This document shows, piece by piece, positions 28,942 to 37,369 of a DNA stretch of 64,000 bases; the first letter of the stretch is position 1, and every line of letters begins with the position of its first letter. Under the pieces are notes generated by a model. It was not told the origin of the DNA and did not search any database. It saw nothing but the letters and a program-made list of their open reading frames with translations. The position numbers and the translations under genes are program-made. This stretch comes from an uncultured Prochlorococcus sp. (GTDB lineage Bacteria > Cyanobacteriota > Cyanobacteriia > PCC-6307 > Cyanobiaceae), in the NCBI GenBank assembly GCA_902620895.1, contig CACNJU010000002.1:56818-120817 (forward strand), written 5' to 3'.

Positions 28942-30702
28942 TTATTTTTCTAATTCGAAATGATTATGAATCGCATTAACTGCTTTGTCACAATCTTTTT
29001 CTAAGACAATACATGAAGTCCTAATTTCACTAGTGGCAATCATTTCAATATTGATATTTTGGTCAGCCAATGCTCTAAATATTTTTCCAGCTGTCCCAAC
29101 CTTAAATGCCATTCCGGCCCCTACAGTACTTACTTTCGCTATAGCAGGGCCATCTTCAATATATGATCCGGGAAATTTTTTCGTTAATGCCTCAAAAACT
29201 AAGTTAGCTTTTTCTCTATCTTGTTTATTCATTGTAAAACTAATATCCTTAGTTTTTAAAGAGGAAATTCTTTCAGACTGCACGATCGTATCAAAAAGTA
29301 AATTATTCTCAGCTAATGCTAAACATATCGATGCTGCTACACCTGGACGATCAGGCAGTTTTCGGAGACTTACTTGAACTTGGTTTTTATCTAATGCAAT
29401 TCCTCTTACTTCAGGTTGATCTTGCTTTGCCTTGATTGGATTAACAAATATTTGTGTATCGGATAACTTAAATTTCTCAGCAACAAATCTTATTGCTTTT
29501 GGAATATTATTAATTTCAATTACGCAGCTAACTTTAATTTCACTAGTAGCTATTAACCTGACATTTATATTCGCTTGAGAAAGAGTATCAAATAAATCAG
29601 CTGAAACACTTGGTCTGCCCATAATGCCTGCTCCTTGAATACTCAATTTAGTCATATTTGTTTTTAGATTGTATTCTCCCCCTAATTGACTAGTTATAAG
29701 TTCACATTGCTCTGTAGTTTTTTTAACTTCAAATTCACTTACAGTAAATGTAATATCGTTATTATTTCCATCATTTGTCGCTTGTATGATTAAATCTACA
29801 TTAATACTTGCTTCTGATAGTTTTTCAAATATTTGTGCAGCAATCCCTGGCCTATCAGGAATATTTGAGAGACTGAATACTGCTTGATTTTCTAATACTT
29901 CAAGACTATTGACCGTTTTTGTTAATTCTAAGCTTCCTCTTTTGAGAGGGAGAGGTTGGCTTTGACTTTTTAGGAGAGTCCCACTTGAGTCACTTTGGCT
30001 TGATTTAACACACAATTTAATTCCATAATTTCGAGCAATTTCTACAGCTCTTGGATGGAGAACTGAAGCACCTACGCTTGCCAGTTCAAGCATTTCTTCA
30101 CAGCTAATTTCATCTAATAGTTTTGCATTAGGAACAATTCTTGGATCAGTAGTTAGAACTCCTGGAACGTCAGTATAAATTTCGCAAGTCTCAGCTCCTA
30201 AAGCTGTTGATAAAGCTACTGCGGATGTATCTGAACCACCTCTACCCAAAGTTGTAATTTCCATTGATCCAGTGTGGCTTAATGTGGTTCCTTGAAATCC
30301 AGCTACTACTACTACAAAACCTTGATTTATATAATTTTGGATTCTTTCTGTTTTAATATCTAGAATTCTTGCTTTTCCATGTATTGATTCAGTAATAATT
30401 CCAACCTGACTACCGGTCAATGAAATTGCAGGTATTCCGTATTCGTTTAATGCCATTGAAAGAAGAGCTATGGTTATTTGCTCTCCTGTAGAGAGAAGCA
30501 TATCCAATTCTCTTCGATTAGGATTTTTACTTACTGATTCCGCTAAACAATTTAAATCATCTGTAGTTTTCCCCATTGCAGAGACAACTATGACAATTTC
30601 ATTTCCTGCTTCTTTACTTTGACAAATACTACTTGCAATATTTTGAATTTTTTTAATATCACCGACAGAAGTACCGCCAAATTTTTTTACTAGTAAAGCC
30701 AT
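28942..30702 (-). CDS. lysC: Aspartokinase with four ACT domains
   Basis: Phosphorylates aspartate, first step of lysine, threonine and methionine synthesis. 586 residues. Kinase domain 1-245 with KFGGTSVGD (7-15), GRGGSDTSAVALS and TDVPGVLTTDP. Four ACT units follow, with loops at about 280 (PDRPG), 360 (GRPSVSA), 447 (PDRPG again) and 527 (GAGMAFKVG). Most bacterial aspartokinases have two ACT domains; the doubled set is characteristic of cyanobacteria and implies regulation by more than one end product. asd and dapA are 7-9 kb away. Confidence 0.95.
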   Translation of the reverse strand: MALLVKKFGGTSVGDIKKIQNIASSICQSKEAGNEIVIVVSAMGKTTDDLNCLAESVSKNPNRRELDMLLSTGEQITIALLSMALNEYGIPAISLTGSQVGIITESIHGKARILDIKTERIQNYINQGFVVVVAGFQGTTLSHTGSMEITTLGRGGSDTSAVALSTALGAETCEIYTDVPGVLTTDPRIVPNAKLLDEISCEEMLELASVGASVLHPRAVEIARNYGIKLCVKSSQSDSSGTLLKSQSQPLPLKRGSLELTKTVNSLEVLENQAVFSLSNIPDRPGIAAQIFEKLSEASINVDLIIQATNDGNNNDITFTVSEFEVKKTTEQCELITSQLGGEYNLKTNMTKLSIQGAGIMGRPSVSADLFDTLSQANINVRLIATSEIKVSCVIEINNIPKAIRFVAEKFKLSDTQIFVNPIKAKQDQPEVRGIALDKNQVQVSLRKLPDRPGVAASICLALAENNLLFDTIVQSERISSLKTKDISFTMNKQDREKANLVFEALTKKFPGSYIEDGPAIAKVSTVGAGMAFKVGTAGKIFRALADQNINIEMIATSEIRTSCIVLEKDCDKAVNAIHNHFELEK

Positions 30703-30741
30703 ATCTAAATCATAATGTAAATTCGTAAACTGAAAATTTGG

Positions 30742-31743
30742 TTAACTTAAATTAATTAAATTCTCCGTAAAAACATTTATAGGATTATTACCTTGTTTTA
30801 GTGATGATTCTATATCTAATAAGTTACTCAATAAATTAATTAAATATTCTTGCGATATATTTTTTACTTTTTTTCGAATAAAAAAAATTCTTTTTGGATT
30901 AGAAATGCCTGCAAGATTACAAATCTTTTCTTCATTATTTTTTCCTGAATTAACTGCTAATTTTATAATGGTATGAATTCTTATTTGACTAATTAAACCT
31001 GCATTGAGTCTTAACGCAGGTTCTCCTTTCTTTAAGGAATAATTTATTTCAATAAGGCTATCATTAATACTTTTTTGTAAGAGAAGATCAATGATTTTGA
31101 AAATGTTGGATTGATGATCACTAAATATTTTTTTTACATCATTTATTTTTAAAAAAAGTTGTGAATTCGAATCACTTGCTAATGCTGAAAGATACGTTTT
31201 TGCTTTAGCTAATTCATTTTTTAATTTAAAGCTATCATTTCCAACAGAATCAATAATTAATTCGGCTGCGTTTTTATCAATTTTGATATTCATCTCATTT
31301 GCTGAATCTTCTAAAAATCTTTTTTGTCCCTCATAGTCCCAAATTTCTGGTAAAGAAAATGATTTTTCGTTAGCTAAATTATTTTTGATAAGTTTTTGTA
31401 AAAATTTAGTACTCTTTAGTCTTGAGTCAGGTTTTTTAGTATTTTGTAGAATGAAATAAGTATTTTTTGGAATATTGTCATGAATTTTTTCAAATTTATT
31501 TCTTAGATCTTCATTTTTTGTAGTAAAAATAGGATTATTTTTTAAGGTAACTATTCTGTATCCGTCTCCGAAAGGAGGCGTAAGAATTGCATCAAAAGCT
31601 CTATTTACTTGCTCATCATCATCTCCATTTAAATTAGTTACGTTTATTTCTTTCCATTCTTTAGATACTTCCTTATCAATTAATTTTTGAATAAACGTAT
31701 TTTGCGCATTTAAATCATTGCCCCATAATATTTGTATTGGCAT
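30742..31743 (-). CDS. holA: DNA polymerase III subunit delta
   Basis: Wrench subunit of the clamp loader that opens the sliding clamp; partner of DnaX encoded at 15.4-17.2 kb. 333 residues. The fold is recognised from PIQILWGNDLNAQNTFIQ at the start, the degenerate AAA+ domain, and the HolA-type C-terminal helices (IIDLLLQKSINDSLIEINYSL). Sequence conservation in this family is low, so the call rests on pattern and length. Divergent from cobH. Confidence 0.85.
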   Translation of the reverse strand: MPIQILWGNDLNAQNTFIQKLIDKEVSKEWKEINVTNLNGDDDEQVNRAFDAILTPPFGDGYRIVTLKNNPIFTTKNEDLRNKFEKIHDNIPKNTYFILQNTKKPDSRLKSTKFLQKLIKNNLANEKSFSLPEIWDYEGQKRFLEDSANEMNIKIDKNAAELIIDSVGNDSFKLKNELAKAKTYLSALASDSNSQLFLKINDVKKIFSDHQSNIFKIIDLLLQKSINDSLIEINYSLKKGEPALRLNAGLISQIRIHTIIKLAVNSGKNNEEKICNLAGISNPKRIFFIRKKVKNISQEYLINLLSNLLDIESSLKQGNNPINVFTENLINLS

Positions 31744-31758
31744 AATCGCTCAATAAAA

Positions 31759-31779
31759 AATCATATATTAACTATGATT
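31759..31779. promoter_or_regulatory. Symmetric divergent -10 elements between holA and cobH
   Basis: AATCATA (31759-31765) and TATGATT (31773-31779) are a perfect 7-bp inverted repeat around a 7-bp spacer. Each arm holds a TATGAT hexamer in the -10 sense for its gene: 31773-31778 for cobH (start 31803) and, on the minus strand, 31760-31765 for holA (start 31743). Confidence 0.5.
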
Positions 31780-31802
31780 ACTTCTAACACAAATTAAATT
31801 CA

Positions 31803-32432
31803 ATGGTAATAGATCATCCAATTTTTTTGGAAAGTATCAAATTCATAAGATCTCACTTAAGAGTAAATGATCTAAATTATTTGGAAAAAAAAGTTTTAGA
31901 AAGATTAGTGCACACTTCTGGAGATTTTTCTGTTCAAAATCTTATAGTGTTTAGTGAAGGTGCGTGTGAAAAGGGGATTAAGGCCCTTAAGAATGGTGCA
32001 CCAATTTTAACTGATACCGATATGGCTGCTGCAGCTATAAAATCCATGGCAGAAAATACTGCTAGGAATAAAGTTTTCACTGCTAGGATGTGGTTTGGAG
32101 ACTATGATAATAATCACATAAAATTAACAAAAACTGCATATGGCTTAAGTGAAGGATGGAAAGAGTTGTCGGTTAAAAATTCTGGAACAAAATCACCCAT
32201 TGTAGTTATTGGTAGTTCTCCAACAGCTTTATCTTATTTAATAGATATTTTAGAAAATGCAAAAAATTTACCTAGTTTAATTATTGGAATGCCCGTTGGC
32301 TTTATCGGAGTAGAAAAAAGCAAAAACAAATTGATTGCTACCGATCTTCCTAGAATTGTTTTGAATTCAACTAGAGGAGGTGCTGCTATGGCAGCTTCTG
32401 CCGTTAACGCTTTATTGAGGGAATCTATCTGA
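31803..32432 (+). CDS. cobH: Precorrin-8X methylmutase
   Basis: Moves a methyl group from C-11 to C-12 in corrin ring synthesis, giving hydrogenobyrinate or its cobalt counterpart (CbiC). 209 residues with the active-site histidine in LVHTSGD (H37), DTDMAAAAIKS (about 62-72) and the C-terminal VLNSTRGGAAMAASAVNALL. Fits the cobalamin-producing lifestyle of Prochlorococcus, which makes pseudocobalamin. The pathway is anaerobic-type in cyanobacteria, so cbiC is an equally valid name. Confidence 0.95.
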   Translation: MVIDHPIFLESIKFIRSHLRVNDLNYLEKKVLERLVHTSGDFSVQNLIVFSEGACEKGIKALKNGAPILTDTDMAAAAIKSMAENTARNKVFTARMWFGDYDNNHIKLTKTAYGLSEGWKELSVKNSGTKSPIVVIGSSPTALSYLIDILENAKNLPSLIIGMPVGFIGVEKSKNKLIATDLPRIVLNSTRGGAAMAASAVNALLRESI

Positions 32433-32463
32433 AAAGTTTTTACGTTACGTAAATGTCAATAAT

Positions 32464-35205
32464 TTAATCAATAATATTGTTTAATTTATTATTTTTTTCT
32501 AAAGAATTTAAAACTGATTTTGCTTTTTCTATAACTTCTCTTGGCACTCCTGCTAGTTTAGCTGCTTCAATACCGTAGCTTTTATTTGAGCCCCCTTTTG
32601 CAATCCTGTGACTAAAAATTAGCTGATCGTTATTTTGTTCTACTAAAACTTGAAAATTTTGTATATTTTTATTTGAATTTTTTAAATAATTTAGTTCATG
32701 ATAGTGCGTAGCAAAAATAGTATTACATTTAATTTTTTTTGCAAGATATTCACTTACTGACCAAGCTATCGAAAGTCCATCAAAAGTAGATGTACCTCTA
32801 CCTATCTCATCAAGTAACACTAGTGAGCTAGAGGTTGCCTGATTGAGAATTGATGCAGTTTCAGACATTTCTACCATAAATGTTGATTGTCCAGATGATT
32901 GATCATCAACTGCCCCAATTCTTGTAAAAATCCTATCTGCAATCTTGATTTCAGCATTATTAGCAGGAACAAAGCTACCAATTTGTGCAAGAATTTGTAT
33001 TAGACCAATTTGTCTTATAAAGCAACTTTTGCCGCTTGCATTGGGACCGGTTAATATAATTAATTTTTGGTTATCTTCAAAAGAGATATCGTTCTCTATA
33101 AACTTTTTATCATTTAACAATTGCTCTACTATTGGGTTTCTTCCTGCGATAATTTTTGTACTTTCTTTTTTTATTGAATCATTCATTGGTATTAATGAGG
33201 GTTTTATAAAATTGTTTTCTACTGAAGAAATTGATAAACCTAGCAATGCATCAAGAGATGCTATGGATTTTGCTATTGATCTTATTTGTTTTGTTTTTTC
33301 AGCAACTATATTTCTTAATTCGCAGAAAATTTCATATTCTCTTGATGAAGCTCTATTTTTTATTTGGAAAATTTTATTTTCTTTATTTTTAATTTCTGAA
33401 GTGATATACCTTTCTTCATTGGTAAGTGTTTGCCTTTTGATCCAATGTTGTGGAGCTAAATTAACTTTTGACTTATTTATAGAAATGTAATAACCAAAAT
33501 TTTTATGAAATTGAATTTTTAGGTTTGAAATTCTGCTAATTTTTCTTTCTTTTAATTCCTCATTATTTAACCACTCAGAGTAATCATCCATTAAATTTCG
33601 TAAACCATCTAATATCTTGTCAACACCATCGTGAATCATGCCTCCTTCGCTTATATTTAAAGGCGGATTTTCTATTAGTTTAAAACTTATAGTATCAGCT
33701 AATTCTAATAGTTCTTCATCGATATTTTTTATTTGATCAGTCCAATATGGCAGATCATATTTAAATAATTCAATTATGGATTTTAGTCTAGGCAATTTTT
33801 TTAAACCTTCTGCTATTGCAATTAAGTCTCTAGGACTTGCATGACCAGCACAAGCTCTACCTGCGAGTCTTTCTAAATCTCCCATTGCTCTAAGTAAATT
33901 TTGGGTATCTATACGTAATTGTTTAGATTCAATAAAGTTTGTAATTATATTTTGTCTTTTATGAATTTCATTAACGTTTAATAATGGTGAATCTATCCAC
34001 CTTCTTAAACACCTTGCACCCATGCAAGTATAAGTTCTATCAATACTCCATAGTAGCGAACCTACATAATTGTTTTCTCGTTGTGTATTTTTGATTTCTA
34101 AGTTTTTTTGAGTTTGATAATCAATAATTAATTTGTCGTCACTAAATTGAATTTGGGGAAAGTCTAGTGAGATTTTTACAGAAGAATCTTTATCTAAATT
34201 TGAAGGGTTAATTTTTTTTAAATAATTTAATAAACCTCCAAGTGATCTTGTTGCATTGTTTAAATTTTTAAGTCCTATTCCTTCTATGTTTGAAATTTGG
34301 AAATATTTTTTTACTAGAAAATTTGCTTCATTAATGCCGAAATGAGTCTCTTGAGAAATAGTATATGTAATTTGACTATTTGCTTTAATTAATAAATTTT
34401 TTACTTCATTGCTTCCTACAATGATCTCTGAAGAATCTAATTTAACAATTTCATCAAATAATTTTGACAGAGATTGACCCTCTAAAGTTATTAATTCTCC
34501 TGTGCTTACATCAGCTTTTGATATACCCCATTCATAAGATTCATCTGAGTTTGCTTCTGATAAGTAAATAGCAGTAATCCAATTATTTTTCTTTGCTATC
34601 AACATCCCTTCTTCAATTACAGTTCCAGGAGTAATGATTCTTGTTATTCCCCTTTTAATTGGAGTCCCATAATTACCAGAACTTTTTTCTAATTGGTCGC
34701 ATATAACTACAGAATAATTTTTTTTAATTAAATCAGCACAGTATCTTTCCATTGCATGATGGGGAACCCCTGCCATAGGAATCTTACCAATCTCTTTGCC
34801 AGCATCTTTACTAGTGAGCGTTATTTCTAAAAGGTTAGATATTAATACAGCGTCCTCAAAAAAACATTCAAAAAAATCTCCTAATCTATAAAGTAATAAC
34901 CTATCTTTATTTTCTTCTTTTAGAGTTACATAATGCTTCATTACAGGAGTTAGTTTCAGTTTTGAAACTGTTTTATAACTATAGGATTCTTCATTGATGT
35001 AAACATTTTTGTTTTTTGAAATTAAATCAGTCTTGAATTTATTAACTAAATTAGTTGAATTTTTTCTTTGTCTAGGTCTTTTTTGCGATTCTTTTTTTAA
35101 ATCTTCCCAAGATAAATCTTCTGGAATTTCTGTTATTTCTTTTTGATCATTATTTGCATTATCAAGCGCAAATAAATTCTTTTGAATTATTGTATCTTCT
35201 TGCAT
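32464..35205 (-). CDS. mutS: DNA mismatch repair protein MutS
   Basis: Recognises mispairs and starts repair. 913 residues, longer than the roughly 850 of E. coli because of a charged N-terminal extension of about 80 residues before the mismatch-binding domain. The Phe-x-Glu mismatch wedge is present (GDFFECF, F111 and E113). Connector, lever and clamp domains follow, then the ATPase with Walker A GPNASGKS (around 720), [12 protein letters not shown] and ATHYHEL. It is MutS1-type, without the Smr domain of MutS2. Convergent with cobH (31 bp). Confidence 0.96.
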   Translation of the reverse strand: MQEDTIIQKNLFALDNANNDQKEITEIPEDLSWEDLKKESQKRPRQRKNSTNLVNKFKTDLISKNKNVYINEESYSYKTVSKLKLTPVMKHYVTLKEENKDRLLLYRLGDFFECFFEDAVLISNLLEITLTSKDAGKEIGKIPMAGVPHHAMERYCADLIKKNYSVVICDQLEKSSGNYGTPIKRGITRIITPGTVIEEGMLIAKKNNWITAIYLSEANSDESYEWGISKADVSTGELITLEGQSLSKLFDEIVKLDSSEIIVGSNEVKNLLIKANSQITYTISQETHFGINEANFLVKKYFQISNIEGIGLKNLNNATRSLGGLLNYLKKINPSNLDKDSSVKISLDFPQIQFSDDKLIIDYQTQKNLEIKNTQRENNYVGSLLWSIDRTYTCMGARCLRRWIDSPLLNVNEIHKRQNIITNFIESKQLRIDTQNLLRAMGDLERLAGRACAGHASPRDLIAIAEGLKKLPRLKSIIELFKYDLPYWTDQIKNIDEELLELADTISFKLIENPPLNISEGGMIHDGVDKILDGLRNLMDDYSEWLNNEELKERKISRISNLKIQFHKNFGYYISINKSKVNLAPQHWIKRQTLTNEERYITSEIKNKENKIFQIKNRASSREYEIFCELRNIVAEKTKQIRSIAKSIASLDALLGLSISSVENNFIKPSLIPMNDSIKKESTKIIAGRNPIVEQLLNDKKFIENDISFEDNQKLIILTGPNASGKSCFIRQIGLIQILAQIGSFVPANNAEIKIADRIFTRIGAVDDQSSGQSTFMVEMSETASILNQATSSSLVLLDEIGRGTSTFDGLSIAWSVSEYLAKKIKCNTIFATHYHELNYLKNSNKNIQNFQVLVEQNNDQLIFSHRIAKGGSNKSYGIEAAKLAGVPREVIEKAKSVLNSLEKNNKLNNIID

Positions 35206-35346
35206 ACTGTTTTAATGCCTAAATAGATATTAGGTAGAAATTTTTTTTTTGCATTTAAAGTGGCTAAAGTATGTAAATTTTCTCTAAAAATTATCATTTT
35301 CATGAGATTATAGTATTTATAATAACTTGGAACCTAAGACTGAATT
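35206..35346. other. Divergent mutS / psbZ intergenic region
   Basis: 141 bp. A 5-bp inverted repeat CCTAA/TTAGG around 35217-35234 is followed by a run of nine T, terminator-like on the plus strand although nothing upstream is transcribed in that direction. The psbZ -10 is at 35318-35323. No small gene is visible. Confidence 0.4.
35318..35323 (+). promoter_or_regulatory. psbZ -10 element
   Basis: Perfect TATAAT, 23 bp before the psbZ ATG. No -35 hexamer stands out at the proper distance, as is common in cyanobacterial promoters. The leader would be about 15 nt. Confidence 0.5.
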
Positions 35347-35544
35347 ATGCAGGCTGTTAACTTTTTCTTCGTAAATGCTCTTCTATTTGCTTCTTTAATA
35401 GCGGTAGTTGGAGTACCTGTTTTATATGTGACTCAACCTTCTACCGAGGAGGGGCAGCGAGAAAGTAGGAGAAAAATTTATTCCATCGCTGCTGTATGGG
35501 TTGTTTTGGTTTTTGTTACAGGAATTGTTTCTTCTTTAGTTTGA
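35347..35544 (+). CDS. psbZ: Photosystem II protein PsbZ (Ycf9)
   Basis: Small core subunit of photosystem II near CP43 that stabilises PSII-antenna contacts. The 65 residues form two transmembrane helices (about 4-26 and 43-63) joined by the polar loop QPSTEEGQRESRRK, matching PsbZ length and pattern. ribH follows 49 bp downstream on the same strand. Direct marker of a photosynthetic organism. Confidence 0.93.
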   Translation: MQAVNFFFVNALLFASLIAVVGVPVLYVTQPSTEEGQRESRRKIYSIAAVWVVLVFVTGIVSSLV

Positions 35545-35593
35545 ACTTAATACCTTTTCGTGAGAGTCTATTTATATACCTAAGTAAAATTTA

Positions 35594-36070
35594 ATGGCTA
35601 TTTTTGAAGGGTCTTTTACTAACGCCTCTACTTTAAAAGTAGGAATTGTAATAGCAAGATTTAATGATTTAATTACAAATAAATTACTATCTGGTTGTCT
35701 TGATTGTCTAAAGAGACATGGACTAGACACTTCTGAATTGAGTAATCAAGTTGATATAGTTTGGGTGCCTGGGTCATTCGAATTGCCAATTGCAGCAAAA
35801 ACTCTTTCAAAAAAAAAGAGTTATGATGTTTTAATTGCCCTTGGGGCTGTTATACGTGGTGAAACTTCTCACTACGATGTAGTTATTTCTGAGGCTAGCA
35901 AAGGTATTTCACAAGTTTCAAATGAAAATAATTTACCAATTATTTTTGGAGTTTTAACCACTGATACTATGCAGCAAGCTTTAGAAAGAGCAGGAATTAA
36001 GAATAATCTGGGTTGGCATTATGCTTTACAAGCAATTGAGATGGGATCGTTAATTAAAAATTTAAATTAG
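35594..36070 (+). CDS. ribH: 6,7-dimethyl-8-ribityllumazine synthase
   Basis: Penultimate enzyme of riboflavin synthesis, forming an icosahedral or pentameric shell. 158 residues with [16 protein letters not shown] at the substrate edge, [12 protein letters not shown] (about 54-65), [14 protein letters not shown] with the catalytic His (about 82-95), and [17 protein letters not shown]. Full length. Downstream of psbZ on the same strand. Confidence 0.97.
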   Translation: MAIFEGSFTNASTLKVGIVIARFNDLITNKLLSGCLDCLKRHGLDTSELSNQVDIVWVPGSFELPIAAKTLSKKKSYDVLIALGAVIRGETSHYDVVISEASKGISQVSNENNLPIIFGVLTTDTMQQALERAGIKNNLGWHYALQAIEMGSLIKNLN

Positions 36071-36115
36071 TTAAAAGAAAATTTATTATTTTTAAAATTA
36101 AGCCCTTCTTTGAGA

Positions 36116-36121
36116 TAAGAT
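36116..36121 (+). promoter_or_regulatory. -10 element of tRNA-Gly
   Basis: TAAGAT, 11 bp before the mature tRNA 5' end, in the interval between ribH and the tRNA. Position fits a short tRNA leader; no good -35. Confidence 0.35.
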
Positions 36122-36132
36122 ATCAATATTGT

Positions 36133-36204
36133 GCGGATGTAGCTCAGTGGTAGAGCATCTCCTTGCCAAGGAGAATGTCGAGAGTTCGAATCTCTTCATC
36201 CGCT
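36133..36204 (+). tRNA. trnG-GCC: tRNA-Gly(GCC)
   Basis: Complete cloverleaf: acceptor GCGGATG/CATCCGC, D arm GCTC-AGTGGTA-GAGC, anticodon stem TCTCC/GGAGA with loop TTGCCAA (anticodon GCC at positions 34-36), variable ATGTC, T arm GAGAG-TTCGAAT-CTCTT with one G-T pair, and T as discriminator base, normal for glycine. The CCA end is not encoded. Confidence 0.97.
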
Positions 36205-36249
36205 TTTACTGTTTCTATCTTTTAGAGTATTCCTAGTGATAATTTTGTA

Positions 36250-36681
36250 ATGACGAGATTCATTTCTATAGAGGATTTAAAGGGATTATTTACTAAACCA
36301 TATGGTGCAGATGCACCAACAAAACAAAAATGGGCTGAATTTTATAATGAGAATGTTATTTTTATTGATCCAACGCAGAAAACAGAGGGCTTAGATTCTT
36401 ATATCAAAGCTCAAGAAAAGCTAGTTAAAAGGTGTGATGATATTTTTTTAGAAACTCATGCAATCTCTATTAGCGGAAATTGTGGATTTGTTGAATGGAC
36501 AATGGGTTTAAAAATTATGGGTAAAGAATTTATTTACCCTGGAACTACTCGATTACTATTTGGCGAAAATGGATTAATAAAAGAGCATAGAGATTACTTT
36601 GATTTTTGCGGTCCAACTTTTGGACCAGTTCCTATTTTAGGATCTTTTATAAGATGGCTTTATAGTAAATTTGTTTCTTAA
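36250..36681 (+). CDS. NTF2-like / SnoaL-like protein
   Basis: 143 residues with the cone-like alpha+beta pattern of the NTF2 superfamily: NENVIFIDPTQKTEGLDSYIKAQEKL at 28-53, then a central sheet (CGFVEWTMGLKIMGKEFIYPG) and the DGxxKEHRDYFD-like end (NGLIKEHRDYFDF). Members include ketosteroid isomerase-type enzymes and binding proteins; no specific substrate can be assigned. It follows the tRNA by 45 bp and could be read from its promoter. Confidence 0.75.
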   Translation: MTRFISIEDLKGLFTKPYGADAPTKQKWAEFYNENVIFIDPTQKTEGLDSYIKAQEKLVKRCDDIFLETHAISISGNCGFVEWTMGLKIMGKEFIYPGTTRLLFGENGLIKEHRDYFDFCGPTFGPVPILGSFIRWLYSKFVS

Positions 36682-36740
36682 TTCACCTGATCAATTGTTT
36701 GAATATTAACTTCAGCTTATTTTAAAATATAAAAAGTTAT

Positions 36741-37196
36741 TTATATTTCACGAATTAACAAATTTTGAGTAGTAACTTCTTTAAAATCCAATTGAGAATA
36801 GAATTGCTTCTTATTCGTAGTCATTAAATATAATTTCTTTGTATTTTTAATTTTTTTAGACGATAAAAGACTTTTCACAATTAATTTCCCAAAACCTTTG
36901 CCTTGGTAATTTTGATCAATAACAATATCCCAAAGTACGCCTCGGTAAATCCCATCGGTTAAAGCTCTTCCAAACCCAACTATTTCGTCACCTAGCCAAA
37001 GACTCACTATAACGTCACTATTAGCAAGACATTTTTTTATATCCTTAATTGTTCTATTTTTTGCCCAAAAAGTATTATTTCCTAGTAATTTTTGAAGCTT
37101 ATTTAAGCCATTATTTGGTTTAAGATTAGGACCTAATCCAAAAAATCTTAACCCTAAAGCTCCTTTTGAATGGTTGATTAGATATATTTCTTTCAT
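36741..37196 (-). CDS. GNAT-family N-acetyltransferase
   Basis: 151 residues. The acetyl-CoA binding signature is clear: LWDIVIDQNYQGKGFGKLIVKSLL at about 89-112, with QGKGFG as the pyrophosphate loop. The sequence IVSLWLGDEIVGFGRALTDG precedes it as strands 2-4. It resembles the chloroplast Ycf52/NSI acetyltransferase group found in cyanobacteria; substrate unknown. Divergent from secA. Confidence 0.85.
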   Translation of the reverse strand: MKEIYLINHSKGALGLRFFGLGPNLKPNNGLNKLQKLLGNNTFWAKNRTIKDIKKCLANSDVIVSLWLGDEIVGFGRALTDGIYRGVLWDIVIDQNYQGKGFGKLIVKSLLSSKKIKNTKKLYLMTTNKKQFYSQLDFKEVTTQNLLIREI

Positions 37197-37326
37197 TTAT
37201 AAAAAAAAGATTTTAAAAGTGATTTCAGCTAGGTTATTGTTTGACTTTAACCTAAATACCTTAATCGATCGTTTCTATTAAATAAAGAGATAATAGTTTT
37301 CTTCATTCTGTTGTAACGCACTAATT

Positions 37327-37332
37327 TATAAT
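37327..37332 (+). promoter_or_regulatory. secA -10 element
   Basis: TATAAT 37 bp before the secA ATG, in the 173-bp gap between the GNAT gene and secA. TTGTAA at 37311 is too close to be its -35. The rest of the gap shows no further gene or hairpin. Confidence 0.45.
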
Positions 37333-37369
37333 GTTTGTAATAAGATAAATTGATTCAGGATTTTGACTT

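Noticed and set aside
32945..33490. 181-codon open frame on the plus strand opposite mutS
   Set aside because: It lies wholly inside the intact, well-conserved mutS gene. Its hydrophobic Leu/Phe/Ile composition is what the reverse complement of Lys/Asn/Glu-rich coding sequence gives in AT-rich DNA.
35217..35252. Hairpin CCTAA/TTAGG followed by nine T, terminator-like
   Set aside because: It would act on plus-strand transcription, but mutS runs the other way and psbZ starts downstream. The stem is 5 bp with a 7-nt loop.
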